A DNA stretch of 64,000 nt from Aquilonibacter sp963820185 (GTDB lineage Bacteria; Vulcanimicrobiota; Vulcanimicrobiia; Vulcanimicrobiales; Vulcanimicrobiaceae). The stretch covers positions 372,001 through 436,000 of the forward strand of contig CAWFYV010000007.1 of NCBI GenBank assembly GCA_963820185.1, read 5' to 3'. Of this stretch, positions 16,548 through 26,156 are shown in pieces. The position numbers and the translations under genes are program-made. Below the pieces are notes generated by a model. That model had not been told where the DNA came from. It saw only the letters and a program-made list of their open reading frames with translations, and ran no database searches. The first letter of the stretch is position 1. Each line of letters opens with the position of its first letter.

Positions 16548-19106
16548 CTAACCGAGCGAAACGAGCCCCAAGCGCAGCGCCTTGGCAATAGCGCGCGAGC
16601 GCGAGCCGACCTCGAGCTTCCCGAGCACGCGTTCGACATGCGTCTCGATGGTGCGCGGACTCACGACAAGCCGATCCGCGATCTCCTTATTGCTCAAGCC
16701 CTCGACAAGCAAGGCGAGAATCTCGCTTTCGCGAGCGGTGAGATCGACGCTCACAACCGTCCGCGGTTCAGCTCGCTTGGGGCGCAGAAACGTCGCGGCA
16801 TACGCGCGTGCCAAGCGTGCTTCGAAGCGCGGACCGTCGCGCGTGAGCGTGTCGATCGCGGTGTGAAACGCGGTCGTGCCTTCGGCCGCGCCGCGCCGTG
16901 CGTTGCCGACCGCGACACCGGCGAGCTCGAGCGAGACCAATCCGCGCCGCTGCGCGAGAAGGCGACTGAACGGAGCGAACGCTGCGCTCAAATCGCTGTG
17001 CGCTTCGCCGTTTGCGGCAGCAAGAAACGCCAGCAGATCGTCGGCGACGGCGAGTGCGACGGCATCGGCGGCATCGAGCGGTTGGGCGAGCGCTATTGCC
17101 TCACGTGCGCGTGCAATATACCTGGAGCTCGATGACGGGTCGCTCAAGAGCGCGTAAAACGCCGCCTCGGTCAATGCGACTGCTCGCTGCACGGAAGGTG
17201 TATCGGCCTGCCCCGCGGCGCGCTCTGCGAGGTCGAGGGCGATCGCGTTGTCATGACCGAGAAAGGCGGCGCGAGCGAGCACGATTTCCGAAAAGGCGCG
17301 AATGCGCGCGACATCGGCTGCGTACCACGCGCGATCCGCATGCTCGCGTGCACGCTGCGCGTAGCGCACCGCGCTCGCGACGTCACCGCGATGTGTGGCG
17401 ATCTCGGCCAGTGCGACGAAGAGCGCCGCCTCCTCTGCTCGCAGATCGAGCGCCTGCGCAAGGCGCGCTGCATGCTCGCCGGCATCGGCTGCCGCATTCG
17501 TACGTCCCCACAGCAACGCAAGCCGCGAGAACCATACCAGCGTAAGGGTTTGGAGCACCGCGCGGTCGTCGTCCTCAAGCAACCGCGTAAGCGCATCGAG
17601 CGTATCCTGCGCGGCATCGATTTCGCCGAGGGCGGTCTGCGCATACGCGCGCAGAATCGAACTGTTGAAGCGCGCGACGACGTCGTCAATATCGGGAAGT
17701 CCCGAGAGTTCGTCGAGGGCAGCCTCAAACTGGAAGGCTACGGCGCGCGCCCAGCCGCGCAGTACCGCCACGGCGACTCGTGCAATCGGGCCAAGTGATT
17801 CGGCGCGTCGGCGGAGATCGTCGAGCAGCGTTTCGCTGACGCTGACCAGGTGCCCGATATCGTACTCGAGCATCTGCACGAGCGCATTGAACGCGAGCGG
17901 CGCATCACCGGATGTGGTTGCTTCTTGTGCCGCCTGCGCGAACGCAGCACGAGCCTGTGCAGATGCCGCGGCCTTGTCGAGCAGCCCTTCGGTGTAAGCA
18001 CGCACATCGGCATCGGGTCCACGTGCGTCGATGCGTGCGGCGAGCGCCCGGACCAGCGCGCGATCTCCGGTCGCGATCGCGGCCTGTGCGTGCGCGCGCA
18101 GAAATGCACCGGCGGTGGCGCTGTCGGCTGCGGCGTCGGCATGATGCAGCGCCGCCGCGACATGGCCGCTGCGCGCGCGGATCTGGAACGCGCGACGCTG
18201 CGCTTCGGCCTCGCCACCGCGCGCACGAAGACGCTCGCGCGCGAGGCTGCGCAGCAATGGGTGCACGCGAAACGAACCATCGGCGACTAGGTCGATCGGT
18301 GCGCCCTGCGCGCGCATCTCGGCGAGGGATGCACCGATAGTGGTGAAAGTATCGTGTTCTTGTAATTCGCTGACGTCGATGGTTTGAAAGACGCTCAGTT
18401 CTTCGAGCTGGTGCGCATGTTCGTTGCCGATTTCGGCAAAGATGTGTGCGGCAAGATCGGGCTCATTCCAGCCCGCAAGCGCAAGCGCAGCGCCCGCTAC
18501 CCAGCCCTCGGTCACGCGCGCGAGCGCTTCGGCTTCCTCATCGACGAGCGCGCGACCGAAGGTCGCGGCCAAGGCGCGTAGCTCGTCAGCATCGAGTGTC
18601 AGAAAGCGCCCGTCGAGCATCGTGACGCCGGAGGCGAGGACGCGCGCGGGAGCGATCTGGGGAACGGCACGTCCGAGGACGAGGATCCGAGCAGAGTCCG
18701 GCAATTCGCCGCTGGCGGCATCAAGAAAATCCGCGAACCCCGTGTCGCCGGATAGCACATGCGCGTTGTCGATAATAACGATGAGCCGGCTATCCACGTG
18801 CGCGAGTTCGGCAGCAAATAGATGACCTAGGCGGTGCGGGTGCGCGCCGGCTTCGAACGCTCCGAGGGTCATACGCCCAAAATCCGGGCGTCGTTTGCGC
18901 ACGGCTTCCACGAGCGCGGTTGCAAACGCGGCGCGATGCCACGGCCGCGCATCCAGCCACGCGGTGCCGCCATCATTGGCGAACGTGAGCGCCGCGGCCG
19001 CGCTCTTACCCGCGCCCATTGGCGCTTGTACGAGCGTAAGCGGGGCACGCCTCACCGCTTCGAGCAACGTCTGCTCGACCCGGGGACGGGGGATCAGTTG
19101 AGCCAG
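16548..19106 (-). CDS. Large ATP-binding LuxR-family regulator (MalT/LAL type)
   Basis: An 852-residue STAND regulator. The N-terminal NTPase has Walker A APMGAGKSA near residue 30 and a Walker B-like LIVIIDNAHVL near residue 110. A winged-helix and a long alpha-helical repeat region of TPR type follow. The C-terminal LuxR helix-turn-helix reads LTARESEILALLVEGLSNKE and continues IADRLVVSPRTIETHV. Such proteins sense a ligand, hydrolyse ATP and activate transcription. In-frame ATG, GTG and TTG starts near the true N-terminus are missing; CTG 19106, directly after the upstream TAG, gives the expected LIPRPR opening. The target genes are not evident. Confidence 0.87.
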   Translation of the reverse strand: MAQLIPRPRVEQTLLEAVRRAPLTLVQAPMGAGKSAAAALTFANDGGTAWLDARPWHRAAFATALVEAVRKRRPDFGRMTLGAFEAGAHPHRLGHLFAAELAHVDSRLIVIIDNAHVLSGDTGFADFLDAASGELPDSARILVLGRAVPQIAPARVLASGVTMLDGRFLTLDADELRALAATFGRALVDEEAEALARVTEGWVAGAALALAGWNEPDLAAHIFAEIGNEHAHQLEELSVFQTIDVSELQEHDTFTTIGASLAEMRAQGAPIDLVADGSFRVHPLLRSLARERLRARGGEAEAQRRAFQIRARSGHVAAALHHADAAADSATAGAFLRAHAQAAIATGDRALVRALAARIDARGPDADVRAYTEGLLDKAAASAQARAAFAQAAQEATTSGDAPLAFNALVQMLEYDIGHLVSVSETLLDDLRRRAESLGPIARVAVAVLRGWARAVAFQFEAALDELSGLPDIDDVVARFNSSILRAYAQTALGEIDAAQDTLDALTRLLEDDDRAVLQTLTLVWFSRLALLWGRTNAAADAGEHAARLAQALDLRAEEAALFVALAEIATHRGDVASAVRYAQRAREHADRAWYAADVARIRAFSEIVLARAAFLGHDNAIALDLAERAAGQADTPSVQRAVALTEAAFYALLSDPSSSSRYIARAREAIALAQPLDAADAVALAVADDLLAFLAAANGEAHSDLSAAFAPFSRLLAQRRGLVSLELAGVAVGNARRGAAEGTTAFHTAIDTLTRDGPRFEARLARAYAATFLRPKRAEPRTVVSVDLTARESEILALLVEGLSNKEIADRLVVSPRTIETHVERVLGKLEVGSRSRAIAKALRLGLVSLG

Positions 19107-19107
19107 G

Positions 19108-19572
19108 CTAAGCCTCGTGCATCGAACGCGATGGAAGATGCTGCAAGAGATACACGAGCGCCCGCTTGAGGCCTGCGAACGTCTTTTCGGCGAGCCTGCA
19201 CCCGACGGCTTCGAAGAAGAGCCGCTCCGGGACGTCGAGGCCGCATGCATAGTGCGCATGCACCGTAAGAATCACGAGCGGCCCGATGCGCCGCGCCGTG
19301 ATGGTGCCGCTCATCGAAGGAAGCGGTACGTCTTGATCGTGCGTCCATGTGAACGTAAGCGCTTGCAGATTGAGATTCTCAGGAATGAAGCGAAAACGCG
19401 CTTCGATCGGTGCCGTGCGCGCGGTTCCGCGCAAGCGCAGCGCAAATTCATCCTGACTGATCGGCGTTCGGCCACGCGCAGCTAGTGTCTCGAGCGGATC
19501 GAGTGACCCATGCAAGATCCATACGGCGGATTGCAGTTCCGCAAGTCCATCACGCGTACGAAGTTTCGCCAT
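19108..19572 (-). CDS. Conserved-looking hypothetical protein upstream of the LuxR-type regulator
   Basis: A 154-residue soluble protein with no recognised family. It is predicted mixed alpha/beta and contains ARFRFIPENLNLQALTFTWT, VILTVHAHYACGLDVPERLF and a helical C-terminus KTFAGLKRALVYLLQHL. ATG 19572 has GGAGG about 7 bases upstream. The stop directly abuts the start of the regulator gene, so the two are probably co-translated and may work together. The sequence gives no catalytic motif. Confidence 0.7.
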   Translation of the reverse strand: MAKLRTRDGLAELQSAVWILHGSLDPLETLAARGRTPISQDEFALRLRGTARTAPIEARFRFIPENLNLQALTFTWTHDQDVPLPSMSGTITARRIGPLVILTVHAHYACGLDVPERLFFEAVGCRLAEKTFAGLKRALVYLLQHLPSRSMHEA

Positions 19573-19709
19573 GGCCTGGCCTCCGTGGCGGAAGATTTCG
19601 CGGTCATGCGCTGCGCTCCCGGCGCTCGATGCCCCAAGCAGGTAGGCGCCGCTTTTGTGTGCTTACTCTGTCTATAGACGCTTACAGCTTTTTCGTGGAG
19701 GAACTTCGC

Positions 19710-20243
19710 ATGTTGAACCCACCGAAAATTGCAAACCCCGCGGCATTGGGACTCGCGGGCTTTGCGCTCACAACCTTCTTGCTCTCAGCAAAAAACGCGG
19801 GAATGCCGGTCGGCGACGCGTTTCTCGGCTTCGCGTTCTTCTACGGCGGCGCGGCGCAGCTGCTGGCCGGCATGTGGGAGTTCCCGTCGGGGAACGCCTT
19901 CGGCGCGACCGCGTTTTGCTCATACGGCGCGTTCTGGATGGGCACGGCATTCTGGGTGATGTTCGTCACCCCGAAGAACCCCAACGATCTCGCGTTCATT
20001 CTCTTCGCGTGGATGATCTTCACGCTGTACATGACGATCGAAGCGGTTCGGCATACGGCATTGCCGGTGAAGCTGGTCTTCATCGCGCTCTCGATCACGT
20101 TCATCCTGCTCTGGATTGGTGCCGGCTTCGCCCAACCCGCGATGATCCAATTCGGTGGGTATCTAGGTTTGCTGACAGCTGCGCTTGCCTTCTATGCGTC
20201 GTGGAAGTCGGTTCACGACGCGCATCCGTCCCTGCCGGTCTAA
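19710..20243 (+). CDS. Acetate uptake transporter family protein (GPR1/FUN34/YaaH)
   Basis: A 177-residue six-TM protein. The signature NPAALGLAGFALTTFLLS near the N-terminus matches the NPAPLGL motif of SatP/YaaH acetate-succinate channels, and YGGAAQLLAGMWEFPSGN and the GAFWMGTAFW segment are also family features. It would move acetate or related monocarboxylates across the inner membrane. ATG 19710 follows GGAGG at good spacing; the longer open frame upstream is not needed. It overlaps the convergent secreted-protein gene by four bases. Confidence 0.88.
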   Translation: MLNPPKIANPAALGLAGFALTTFLLSAKNAGMPVGDAFLGFAFFYGGAAQLLAGMWEFPSGNAFGATAFCSYGAFWMGTAFWVMFVTPKNPNDLAFILFAWMIFTLYMTIEAVRHTALPVKLVFIALSITFILLWIGAGFAQPAMIQFGGYLGLLTAALAFYASWKSVHDAHPSLPV

Positions 20244-20620
20244 GGCGACTGCGGTGGCAACGGCGTGGCGGTAAACACCCATTGTTTGCCGCCCGTCGTT
20301 GACGACCCCATCCCCTTGATCGTGCCGTTGCTCTGCAACGTCGCGTTGATGTGCACGTCGCCCAGGGTCGCGATATCAAACCAGATCTGCGATCCTTGGG
20401 CGCCACCGTGCACAGTCGTCACGGTGCCCCCGGTCTCGGGCCGGTACGTGCCGGTGACATACCCGTTGGCTATCGTAAAGCGCAGTTCGCCGGCATAGCC
20501 AAACGAATCGAAGCGCCCGCGGATGTACGTATGATATGCGTGCGGCACTGATGCGTCGTCGACGGCGACCGTCGTGACGACCGCGGGATGAATAAGCGCC
20601 AGCAATATCGCAAGAAGCAT
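20240..20620 (-). CDS. Small secreted hypothetical protein
   Basis: A 126-residue protein with a short N-terminal hydrophobic segment (LLAILLALIHPAVVTTVAV) and a beta-rich mature part including YTHIRG-like YIRGRFDSFGYAGELRF and GYVTGTYRPETGGTVTTVHG. It ends in a short proline-rich tail. No family is recognised. Its ATG is only two bases from the start of the divergent TPR gene, so one of the two starts may be called too early or their promoters lie inside one another. Confidence 0.6.
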   Translation of the reverse strand: MLLAILLALIHPAVVTTVAVDDASVPHAYHTYIRGRFDSFGYAGELRFTIANGYVTGTYRPETGGTVTTVHGGAQGSQIWFDIATLGDVHINATLQSNGTIKGMGSSTTGGKQWVFTATPLPPQSP

Positions 20621-20621
20621 A

Positions 20622-21896
20622 GTGCTTCATCTTAGCACGATCGTTGCGCGCTTTCCTGAACTGGCCGAGCATTCCGTTGCGCCGCCGGCCCTGCGTCCGT
20701 TTCGAGGGATCGACCAAGCGGAGCGCGAGCTCTCGGACGCGTGCGCCGAAGGCAACGCGCCGGCCGCGGCGTTTGCTTTGCTCGGCAACGTTATGGTGCG
20801 CGAAGGGCGCTACGTCGATGCGCTCGAGGCGTATCGTAACGCGGCCGATCTGGATCCGACCGACGCTCTCGCAAGCTGGGCGTGCGCGGAGATCGCGCAC
20901 GTGCTTGCCGACGAGGCCACGAGCCGGACTTATCGCGCGCGCGCACTCGCGCTACAGCGCTTTTACGCCGATCCGCTCCCGGTGGGCACGCGCACGCCGA
21001 TACTGCTCCTGCTCCGCGATGTTGCGTATGCGGAAAATACGCCGCTCGAACTCGTGCTCGATCGTTCGCGCGTCGCGATTCACAAGTACTACGTCGAAGG
21101 CGATGCGGACTCGCCATTGGCACCTTACGCGCTCGCATTCTGCGCGTTTGGAAGCGCCACTAGTGTCGGCAACGCGACGCGGCGGGCGAGCACGTTTCTG
21201 GCTGCCGCGCCGGCAGCAATCAACGATCCGGCACGGTTAGCCGGCACTGCGCGCGAAGCTTTGGCCGCGACCCTGCGCGGAATCGACGGCGTCGTCACCG
21301 CGGACGCACGCATTGTCGAGCATGCGCGCGCGAGCGCCATCGCATTGCCTGCGCTCGTCCGGCCGATTGACACGCACGCCGGCGAGGGATTTGCGTATGT
21401 CACGGATGACGATGCGCTTCGTTCGCATCTGACGCGCTTTCCCGCCACGCACTATTACCGCTCGGATTTTGTCGACACGCGCGGAGGCGACGGGCTCTAT
21501 CGCAAGTTCCGCGCGATCTTTGTCGATGGTGTCGCCTATCCATATCACTTTGCGGCCGCGCCGCAGTGGATGGTGCACTATCAGTCGAGCCCAATGCGTG
21601 AGATCGCCGCACTACGCGAGGAGGAGTGCGCATTTCTTGCGGACCCGGCGCGCGTTGTGCCCGCGTGGAACCGGGTGATGCCGCAAATCGCGCGCGCCGT
21701 CGGGCTCGACTACTTTGGCATCGATGCGACCGTTCTACCGGATGGGCGGCTCTTCGTGTTCGAGGCTGATGCGGCGATGCTGGTGCACGATGAAGAAGCG
21801 AGCGACGTCTTTGCCTATAAGCGGCCATACGTTGCGCGCATTCGCGAAGCTTTGCACGCGGCTATAGCAAGCCGTACACGTCCAGAAACGCGTTGA
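20622..21896 (+). CDS. TPR protein with ATP-grasp-like C-terminal domain
   Basis: A 424-residue protein. Residues about 40-105 are tetratricopeptide-like (AAAFALLGNVMVREGRYVDA and ALEAYRNAADLDPTDAL). The second half resembles an ATP-grasp fold: RPIDTHAGEGFAYV, YYRSDFVDTRGGDGLYRKFR, AYPYHFAAAPQWMVHY and a metal-binding end GLDYFGIDATVLPDGRLFVF with EADAAM. Similar TPR/ATP-grasp proteins occur next to peptide-modifying genes elsewhere, but no precursor peptide is seen here. GTG 20622 is the assigned start and is not well supported by a ribosome site. The 3' end overlaps the convergent hydrolase gene by 35 bases. Confidence 0.7.
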   Translation: MLHLSTIVARFPELAEHSVAPPALRPFRGIDQAERELSDACAEGNAPAAAFALLGNVMVREGRYVDALEAYRNAADLDPTDALASWACAEIAHVLADEATSRTYRARALALQRFYADPLPVGTRTPILLLLRDVAYAENTPLELVLDRSRVAIHKYYVEGDADSPLAPYALAFCAFGSATSVGNATRRASTFLAAAPAAINDPARLAGTAREALAATLRGIDGVVTADARIVEHARASAIALPALVRPIDTHAGEGFAYVTDDDALRSHLTRFPATHYYRSDFVDTRGGDGLYRKFRAIFVDGVAYPYHFAAAPQWMVHYQSSPMREIAALREEECAFLADPARVVPAWNRVMPQIARAVGLDYFGIDATVLPDGRLFVFEADAAMLVHDEEASDVFAYKRPYVARIREALHAAIASRTRPETR

Positions 21897-22524
21897 CCAG
21901 AGCCCAGGCCTGGCGCGACGCATTTTCGTTGTAACTGGCACGCGCGTCACAGAAGAAGCCGTGGTCGGCTTGGCTGAAAACAACCTGCTCGTGTGTCACG
22001 TTTGCCGCGGTGAGCGCATCGGCAACCGCGCGGTATTGCTCGGGCGGGATGTGCGTATCGTGACCACCCCAGAACATGAGGATCGGCGCGCGCTGCGCTT
22101 GTGCGAGCGGAAGAAGATCGGGCACAATGCCGCCACCGTAAAAGGAAATCGCCGCGCCAAGCTGCACACGTGCGTTGGCCATGTATGCGATGCGGCCGCC
22201 CATGCAAAAGCCGACCGCGCCGATGCGCGGCGCATCGATGCCCTCGCCGCGCAGCCACGTATATGTTGCGTCGATGTCGGCGTGCAATCCGTCGGGCGTG
22301 AGGGCGGCCATGTGCGGGCGAATCGGCTCAAAATCGGTGTAGCTTCCCTCGAAGCCGGGCCCGGTGCGATGAAAGAGCTCCGGTGCAATCGCCAAGAATC
22401 CGAGCGCTGCGAAGCGGTCGGTGACATCCCGCATGTATGCATTCACGCCGAACGCTTCTTGAAAGACCAGCATTCCAGCCGTGGCGGTTCCGGATTTCGG
22501 GCGCGCTGCGTAGGCGTTCATCAT
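21862..22524 (-). CDS. Dienelactone hydrolase family protein
   Basis: A 220-residue alpha/beta hydrolase with the dienelactone hydrolase triad: Cys in GAVGFCMGGRIAY, Asp in WGGHDTHIPPEQ and His in SQADHGFFCD. The activating Glu of the family is in VFQEAFGVN. ATG 22524 starts just inside the usual domain opening (ADGTMMNAYAARP). A GTG at 22579 with AAGGAG upstream would add a normal N-terminus (SSSTGTAHVD) but is one base out of frame, so an indel near 22535-22545 is likely and the true gene may be 21862-22579. The substrate is not certain; many members act on other lactones or esters. Confidence 0.87.
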   Translation of the reverse strand: MMNAYAARPKSGTATAGMLVFQEAFGVNAYMRDVTDRFAALGFLAIAPELFHRTGPGFEGSYTDFEPIRPHMAALTPDGLHADIDATYTWLRGEGIDAPRIGAVGFCMGGRIAYMANARVQLGAAISFYGGGIVPDLLPLAQAQRAPILMFWGGHDTHIPPEQYRAVADALTAANVTHEQVVFSQADHGFFCDARASYNENASRQAWALVNAFLDVYGLL

Positions 22525-22607
22525 CGTGCCGTCAGCCAGCGGAAGCGTCGACGTGCGCGGTGCCAGTAGAAGAGGACACGGATTCTCCTTATCGGTATCA
22601 GCCTAAA

Positions 22608-22967
22608 ATGGATGTCTTGGGTATCGTTAAGGAAATTCACCTGGTCTTGGCGTTCTTGTCGGCGTTGTGTGCCGTCATCTTCAGCTGGACGCCCAACGGA
22701 CGTCGCGTCGTCAACGCCGTCGTCGCGCTCCAGCTCGTGATGGGATTGGTCGTTGCCGGCGTCTTGGGCGCAAACCACGAGCCACTGCCGCCGACGGTCT
22801 GGCTTCACCTGCTCATCGCCGTCGTCGTTTTGGCGTGCTACGGCATGGCGATGCGCCTCGGCAAGCGAGCCGGCGGCGCACGCCGGGCCCTGTTCCTTTC
22901 AATTCTCGGCTTGGCGCTGATCCTCGTCAACATCTGGCTCGGCGCGCGCCTTGCCGGGATGGTGTAG
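22608..22967 (+). CDS. Small four-TM membrane protein
   Basis: A 119-residue protein with four hydrophobic helices (about residues 7-25, 36-54, 63-82 and 92-112). ATG 22608 gives MDVLGIVKEIHLVLAFLSAL. No family is named with confidence; the layout resembles small SirB2-like membrane proteins. It is the first gene of a run with the GerMN protein, the amidase and murI, all with short gaps or overlaps, so it may support cell-wall work. Confidence 0.7.
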   Translation: MDVLGIVKEIHLVLAFLSALCAVIFSWTPNGRRVVNAVVALQLVMGLVVAGVLGANHEPLPPTVWLHLLIAVVVLACYGMAMRLGKRAGGARRALFLSILGLALILVNIWLGARLAGMV

Positions 22968-22970
22968 CGC

Positions 22971-23459
22971 GTGCGTTATCTACGGATTGCAGCCATACTC
23001 GTGCTGGCTGCGTGTGCAGCGCCGAAGGCCGGCGCGACGCTGACCGTCTACTACGCGCAGCTCGACGGGAAGACGCTTGGCACCTGGAACGTTTCGGTGC
23101 GCGCGACGGCAGCCGGTGAAAGCAGCGCCGAAGCGCTCCACGATCTCGCGACCTACGCGGCCGTTCAGGCGGTTGCCGGGCCACCTGCGCAAACGTCCGC
23201 GGTGCGCTTCCCGCCCGGGACGCGCGTGCGCAGCGTTACGGTCAACGGCGCGACTGCCACGGTCGATCTGAGCGGCGATGTTGCATCGGGTAGCGGCGGA
23301 TCATATGAAGAAAACGGTGAGTTCAAAGGTCTGGTGTATACGCTAACGGGAATTCCCTCTATTAATGCGGTCCAGATCACGATCGAGGGCCGAACTGTAG
23401 AGACCCTCCCGGGGGGACATCTTGAGCTCGATGCACCGCTTCGTCGCTCGGATTGGTAG
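22971..23459 (+). CDS. GerMN-domain secreted protein
   Basis: A 162-residue secreted protein. The hydrophobic leader LRIAAILVLAACAA carries a possible lipobox (VLAAC). The mature part is a single GerMN domain: LTVYYAQLDGKTLG, FPPGTRVRSVTVNGATATVD, LVYTLTGIPSINAVQITIEG. GerMN domains occur in envelope and sporulation proteins and are thought to bind partners. It precedes an N-acetylmuramoyl-L-alanine amidase with which such domains are often linked. GTG 22971 starts four bases after the previous stop. Confidence 0.82.
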   Translation: MRYLRIAAILVLAACAAPKAGATLTVYYAQLDGKTLGTWNVSVRATAAGESSAEALHDLATYAAVQAVAGPPAQTSAVRFPPGTRVRSVTVNGATATVDLSGDVASGSGGSYEENGEFKGLVYTLTGIPSINAVQITIEGRTVETLPGGHLELDAPLRRSDW

Positions 23460-25389
23460 CGCGATTGCGATCTTCGTCCTGCTCGCAACGACCGTGGTAC
23501 GCGCGGACACGGTCAGCTACGCATTCGAACGCTCGACGCTCACCTTTACGCACATCGCGCGCAGCGCGAATGGCACCGCCGTCGGTATCGACGACCCGGC
23601 GTTCCGCTCGTTGCTCAAGGCACTTGGCGCAACCCTAACCGCTCGCCCCGGCGATCGTATCGTGTTGATCACGACCTCGACGCCCGACGTCATCAGTTTC
23701 GCTCTCGGCGATACGCAGTATAGCGTCGGGCCGCTCACGGCGCAGGCGCGCTTCGCTCCGTATGCCGGCGGCAGCGAGGTCTTTCTTCCCTTCGACGACG
23801 TGATGCACGCGCTCGGCGTCGCACCACAAGATCGAGTGCTCGAGCGGCTTCTGACCTCGGTCGACGTGCAAGGTTACGGCCTGCAAGCGGTGCTCGTCGC
23901 GCGCGGCGCCGGCATCTTGCATCCGCGGGTGCAGAGCGAGAGTCCCGAGCGCCTCGTGTACGCGTTTGACGGTGTTGGCACGACGCTCGCGCCGCGGCGC
24001 GACGTCAATGCCGGCGGGATTCGGTCGGTCGAGATCACGTCGTCGGGGACCGCACGCGATCCGCAGACGCTGATGACGATCGAGCTTGCGCCGGGCACAC
24101 GGCACGACCCGTTCCAAAGCGGCAGCGGCGAATTCGAAATTGCATTTGGCGCCAACGGCAGCGCGCCGCCGCTGGTCGAGCCGCTACGAGAATCGGTCGC
24201 GGTCGCGCCGCGACGACGACGGCAGCGACGCCGCCACCACCGCCAAGCGATATGGTTTCGGCATCGCCGCAATCCTCGGCAACGCCGGCGGGTAACGCCA
24301 CCGTGAACAGCGTGAGCGTGCAAACTGCGAGTGATGGCGGCCAAACGGTGGCGATCGCCGTCACCGGCAACGCGGCCTACGAATGGCATCGCTTGCGCGC
24401 GCCGGACAATCGCTTCTGGATCGATATCAAAGGGGCGCAGCTTGCCGGCGGTCCGCAAGATCAAGCCGAGGCCAATCCCTATGATCGCGCTGCGCGTGCG
24501 GCAGATCGATCCGCAAACCGTGCGCGTCGCCCTCTCGCTCGCGAGCGACATCGCGCTCGACGTGTCGCCATCGGCGACCGGCATCAGCATAACCGTCGGC
24601 ACGTCCGCCGTGGCCGACACCGCGCCGCGCTCGGGCACGGGCACGATCGGTACGGTGGTATCGGCGACCGAGCCGCAAACGACCGTCACGCCCGTGCCCG
24701 CCGATGAATATGGCGCGCCCAACGACGAGAACACTTGGAAATTCGGACCTGCGACGTATGTGCCGACCAATCCGAAGCTGATCGTGCTCGATCCCGGGCA
24801 CGGCGGCAGCGATCGCGGCTCGGTGCACGGCCAATTGCAAGAAGCCGTACTCACGCTCGATATGGCGCAGCGCGTGCAGACGATTCTGCTCGCGCGGGGC
24901 TGGCAGGTCAAATTGACACGTACGATCGATCACGACGTCGATGCGACGCCTGCGAGCACGCAGCAGGCGATTCGCCTCGGCCACGACAACGCGGATGCCT
25001 ACGCGCTGCAAGCACGCGATGACATCGCGAATCTATCCGGTGCGCGCATGTTCGTGAGCATTCACTGCAATGCGTATCTCAACAGCGGACCCAACGGCGC
25101 GACCGTCTACTATTCCAAGCCGATCGATACGCCGCTGGCGCAGGCAGTGGATCGCGTCATCGCGAGCTCCGGTCTTGGCGTCAAGGATGATGGCACGGTG
25201 AAAAGTCATCTCTACGTTACGACGCATGCGAACATGCCCGCCGTGCTGATCGAAACGGCGTTCCTGACCAATCCCACGGACTACGCAAAGCTCTCGTCCT
25301 CGGATTGGCGGCAGAAGATCGCCGAAGCAATCGCCAACGGTATCGACCAATACGCGCAGCAAAATCCGGTTTCAGGCAGCGGACAGTAA
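23422..25389 (+). CDS. N-acetylmuramoyl-L-alanine amidase (AMIN/Amidase_3), two frame breaks
   Basis: A secreted peptidoglycan amidase of about 655 residues that would cut between MurNAc and the stem peptide. After a signal peptide comes a stalk-like region (FLPFDDVMHALGVAPQDR), two AMIN-like beta domains and a Thr/Pro linker. The Amidase_3 domain has zinc ligands in DPGHGGSDRG, QLQEAVLTLD and SIHCNAYLN, and the catalytic Glu in IETAFLTNP. One frame change near 24205-24215 turns the TTTAATPPPPP linker into Arg-rich nonsense. A second near 24476-24480 precedes IALRVRQIDPQTVRVALSL. TTG 23422 follows a GGGGGG tract; the start overlaps the GerMN gene by 38 bases. Confidence 0.88.
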
Positions 25390-26151
25390 GTGATCGGGCT
25401 CTTCGACTCGGGCCTTGGTGGGCTGACCGTGATTCGGCGTGTGCGCGAACGGTTGCCGGACGTCGACTTGCTCTATTTCGCCGACCAGGCGCACGTCCCG
25501 TACGGCGGTCGTAGCGCCGACGACTTACACGCGCTGCTGCAGAACAATCTCGCGTGGCTCGATGAGCGCGGCGTCGAAGCGATCGTTATGGCGTGCAACA
25601 CGTCGTGCGCGATTGCAGACCTATTTGGATGGCCGTCGACGAATGCCGAAGTCTTCGACCTGCTCGACTCGGCAACGATTGCGTTGCAACGTGCGAAGGC
25701 ACAGCGCATCGGCGTCGTCGCGACCGAAGCGACGGTCCGCTCCGGGGCGTATGGCCGGCGCATTCGCAATGCGATCCACGAAGGTGAAGTCTGGGAGGTC
25801 GCGGCGCCTGAGCTCGTGCCGCTCGTCGAAGCCGGTGAGATCGAAAGTGTCATTGCGCGCGATGCGGTCGCGCGTGCGTGCGCCGCGCTTCCTCCCGATC
25901 TCGACGCGGTCGTCTACGGCTGCACGCACTATCCGGTACTCGAGCGTCATTTTCGTGCCGCGCTCGGCGATCGCATCGAGTTCATCGACCCGGCCTTCGT
26001 GCAGGCGACGCGCCTCGCGGAATTCTTAGCTCTCGATGAAACGCCGTCGGGTTCAGGCACGACGCGCTACGTGACGAGCGGCGATCCGGAACACTTCCGC
26101 CGCAGCGTCGCCGCAATCATGGAGGAAGAACCAGTCGTTTCAAGCCTGTGA
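25390..26151 (+). CDS. murI: Glutamate racemase
   Basis: A 253-residue cofactor-independent racemase that makes D-glutamate for peptidoglycan. The opening IGLFDSGLGGLTVIRRV, the first catalytic Cys in MACNTSCA and the second in YGCTHYPVLE are all present, as is the VPYGGRS loop. GTG 25390 directly follows the amidase TAA. Placement at the end of a wall operon fits. Length is normal. Confidence 0.95.
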   Translation: MIGLFDSGLGGLTVIRRVRERLPDVDLLYFADQAHVPYGGRSADDLHALLQNNLAWLDERGVEAIVMACNTSCAIADLFGWPSTNAEVFDLLDSATIALQRAKAQRIGVVATEATVRSGAYGRRIRNAIHEGEVWEVAAPELVPLVEAGEIESVIARDAVARACAALPPDLDAVVYGCTHYPVLERHFRAALGDRIEFIDPAFVQATRLAEFLALDETPSGSGTTRYVTSGDPEHFRRSVAAIMEEEPVVSSL

Positions 26152-26156
26152 TTGAG

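Noticed and set aside
19107..19259. Start of the LuxR-type regulator at ATG 19259
   Set aside because: It would overlap the upstream gene by 150 bases out of frame, and the added Ser/Arg-rich residues match no domain.
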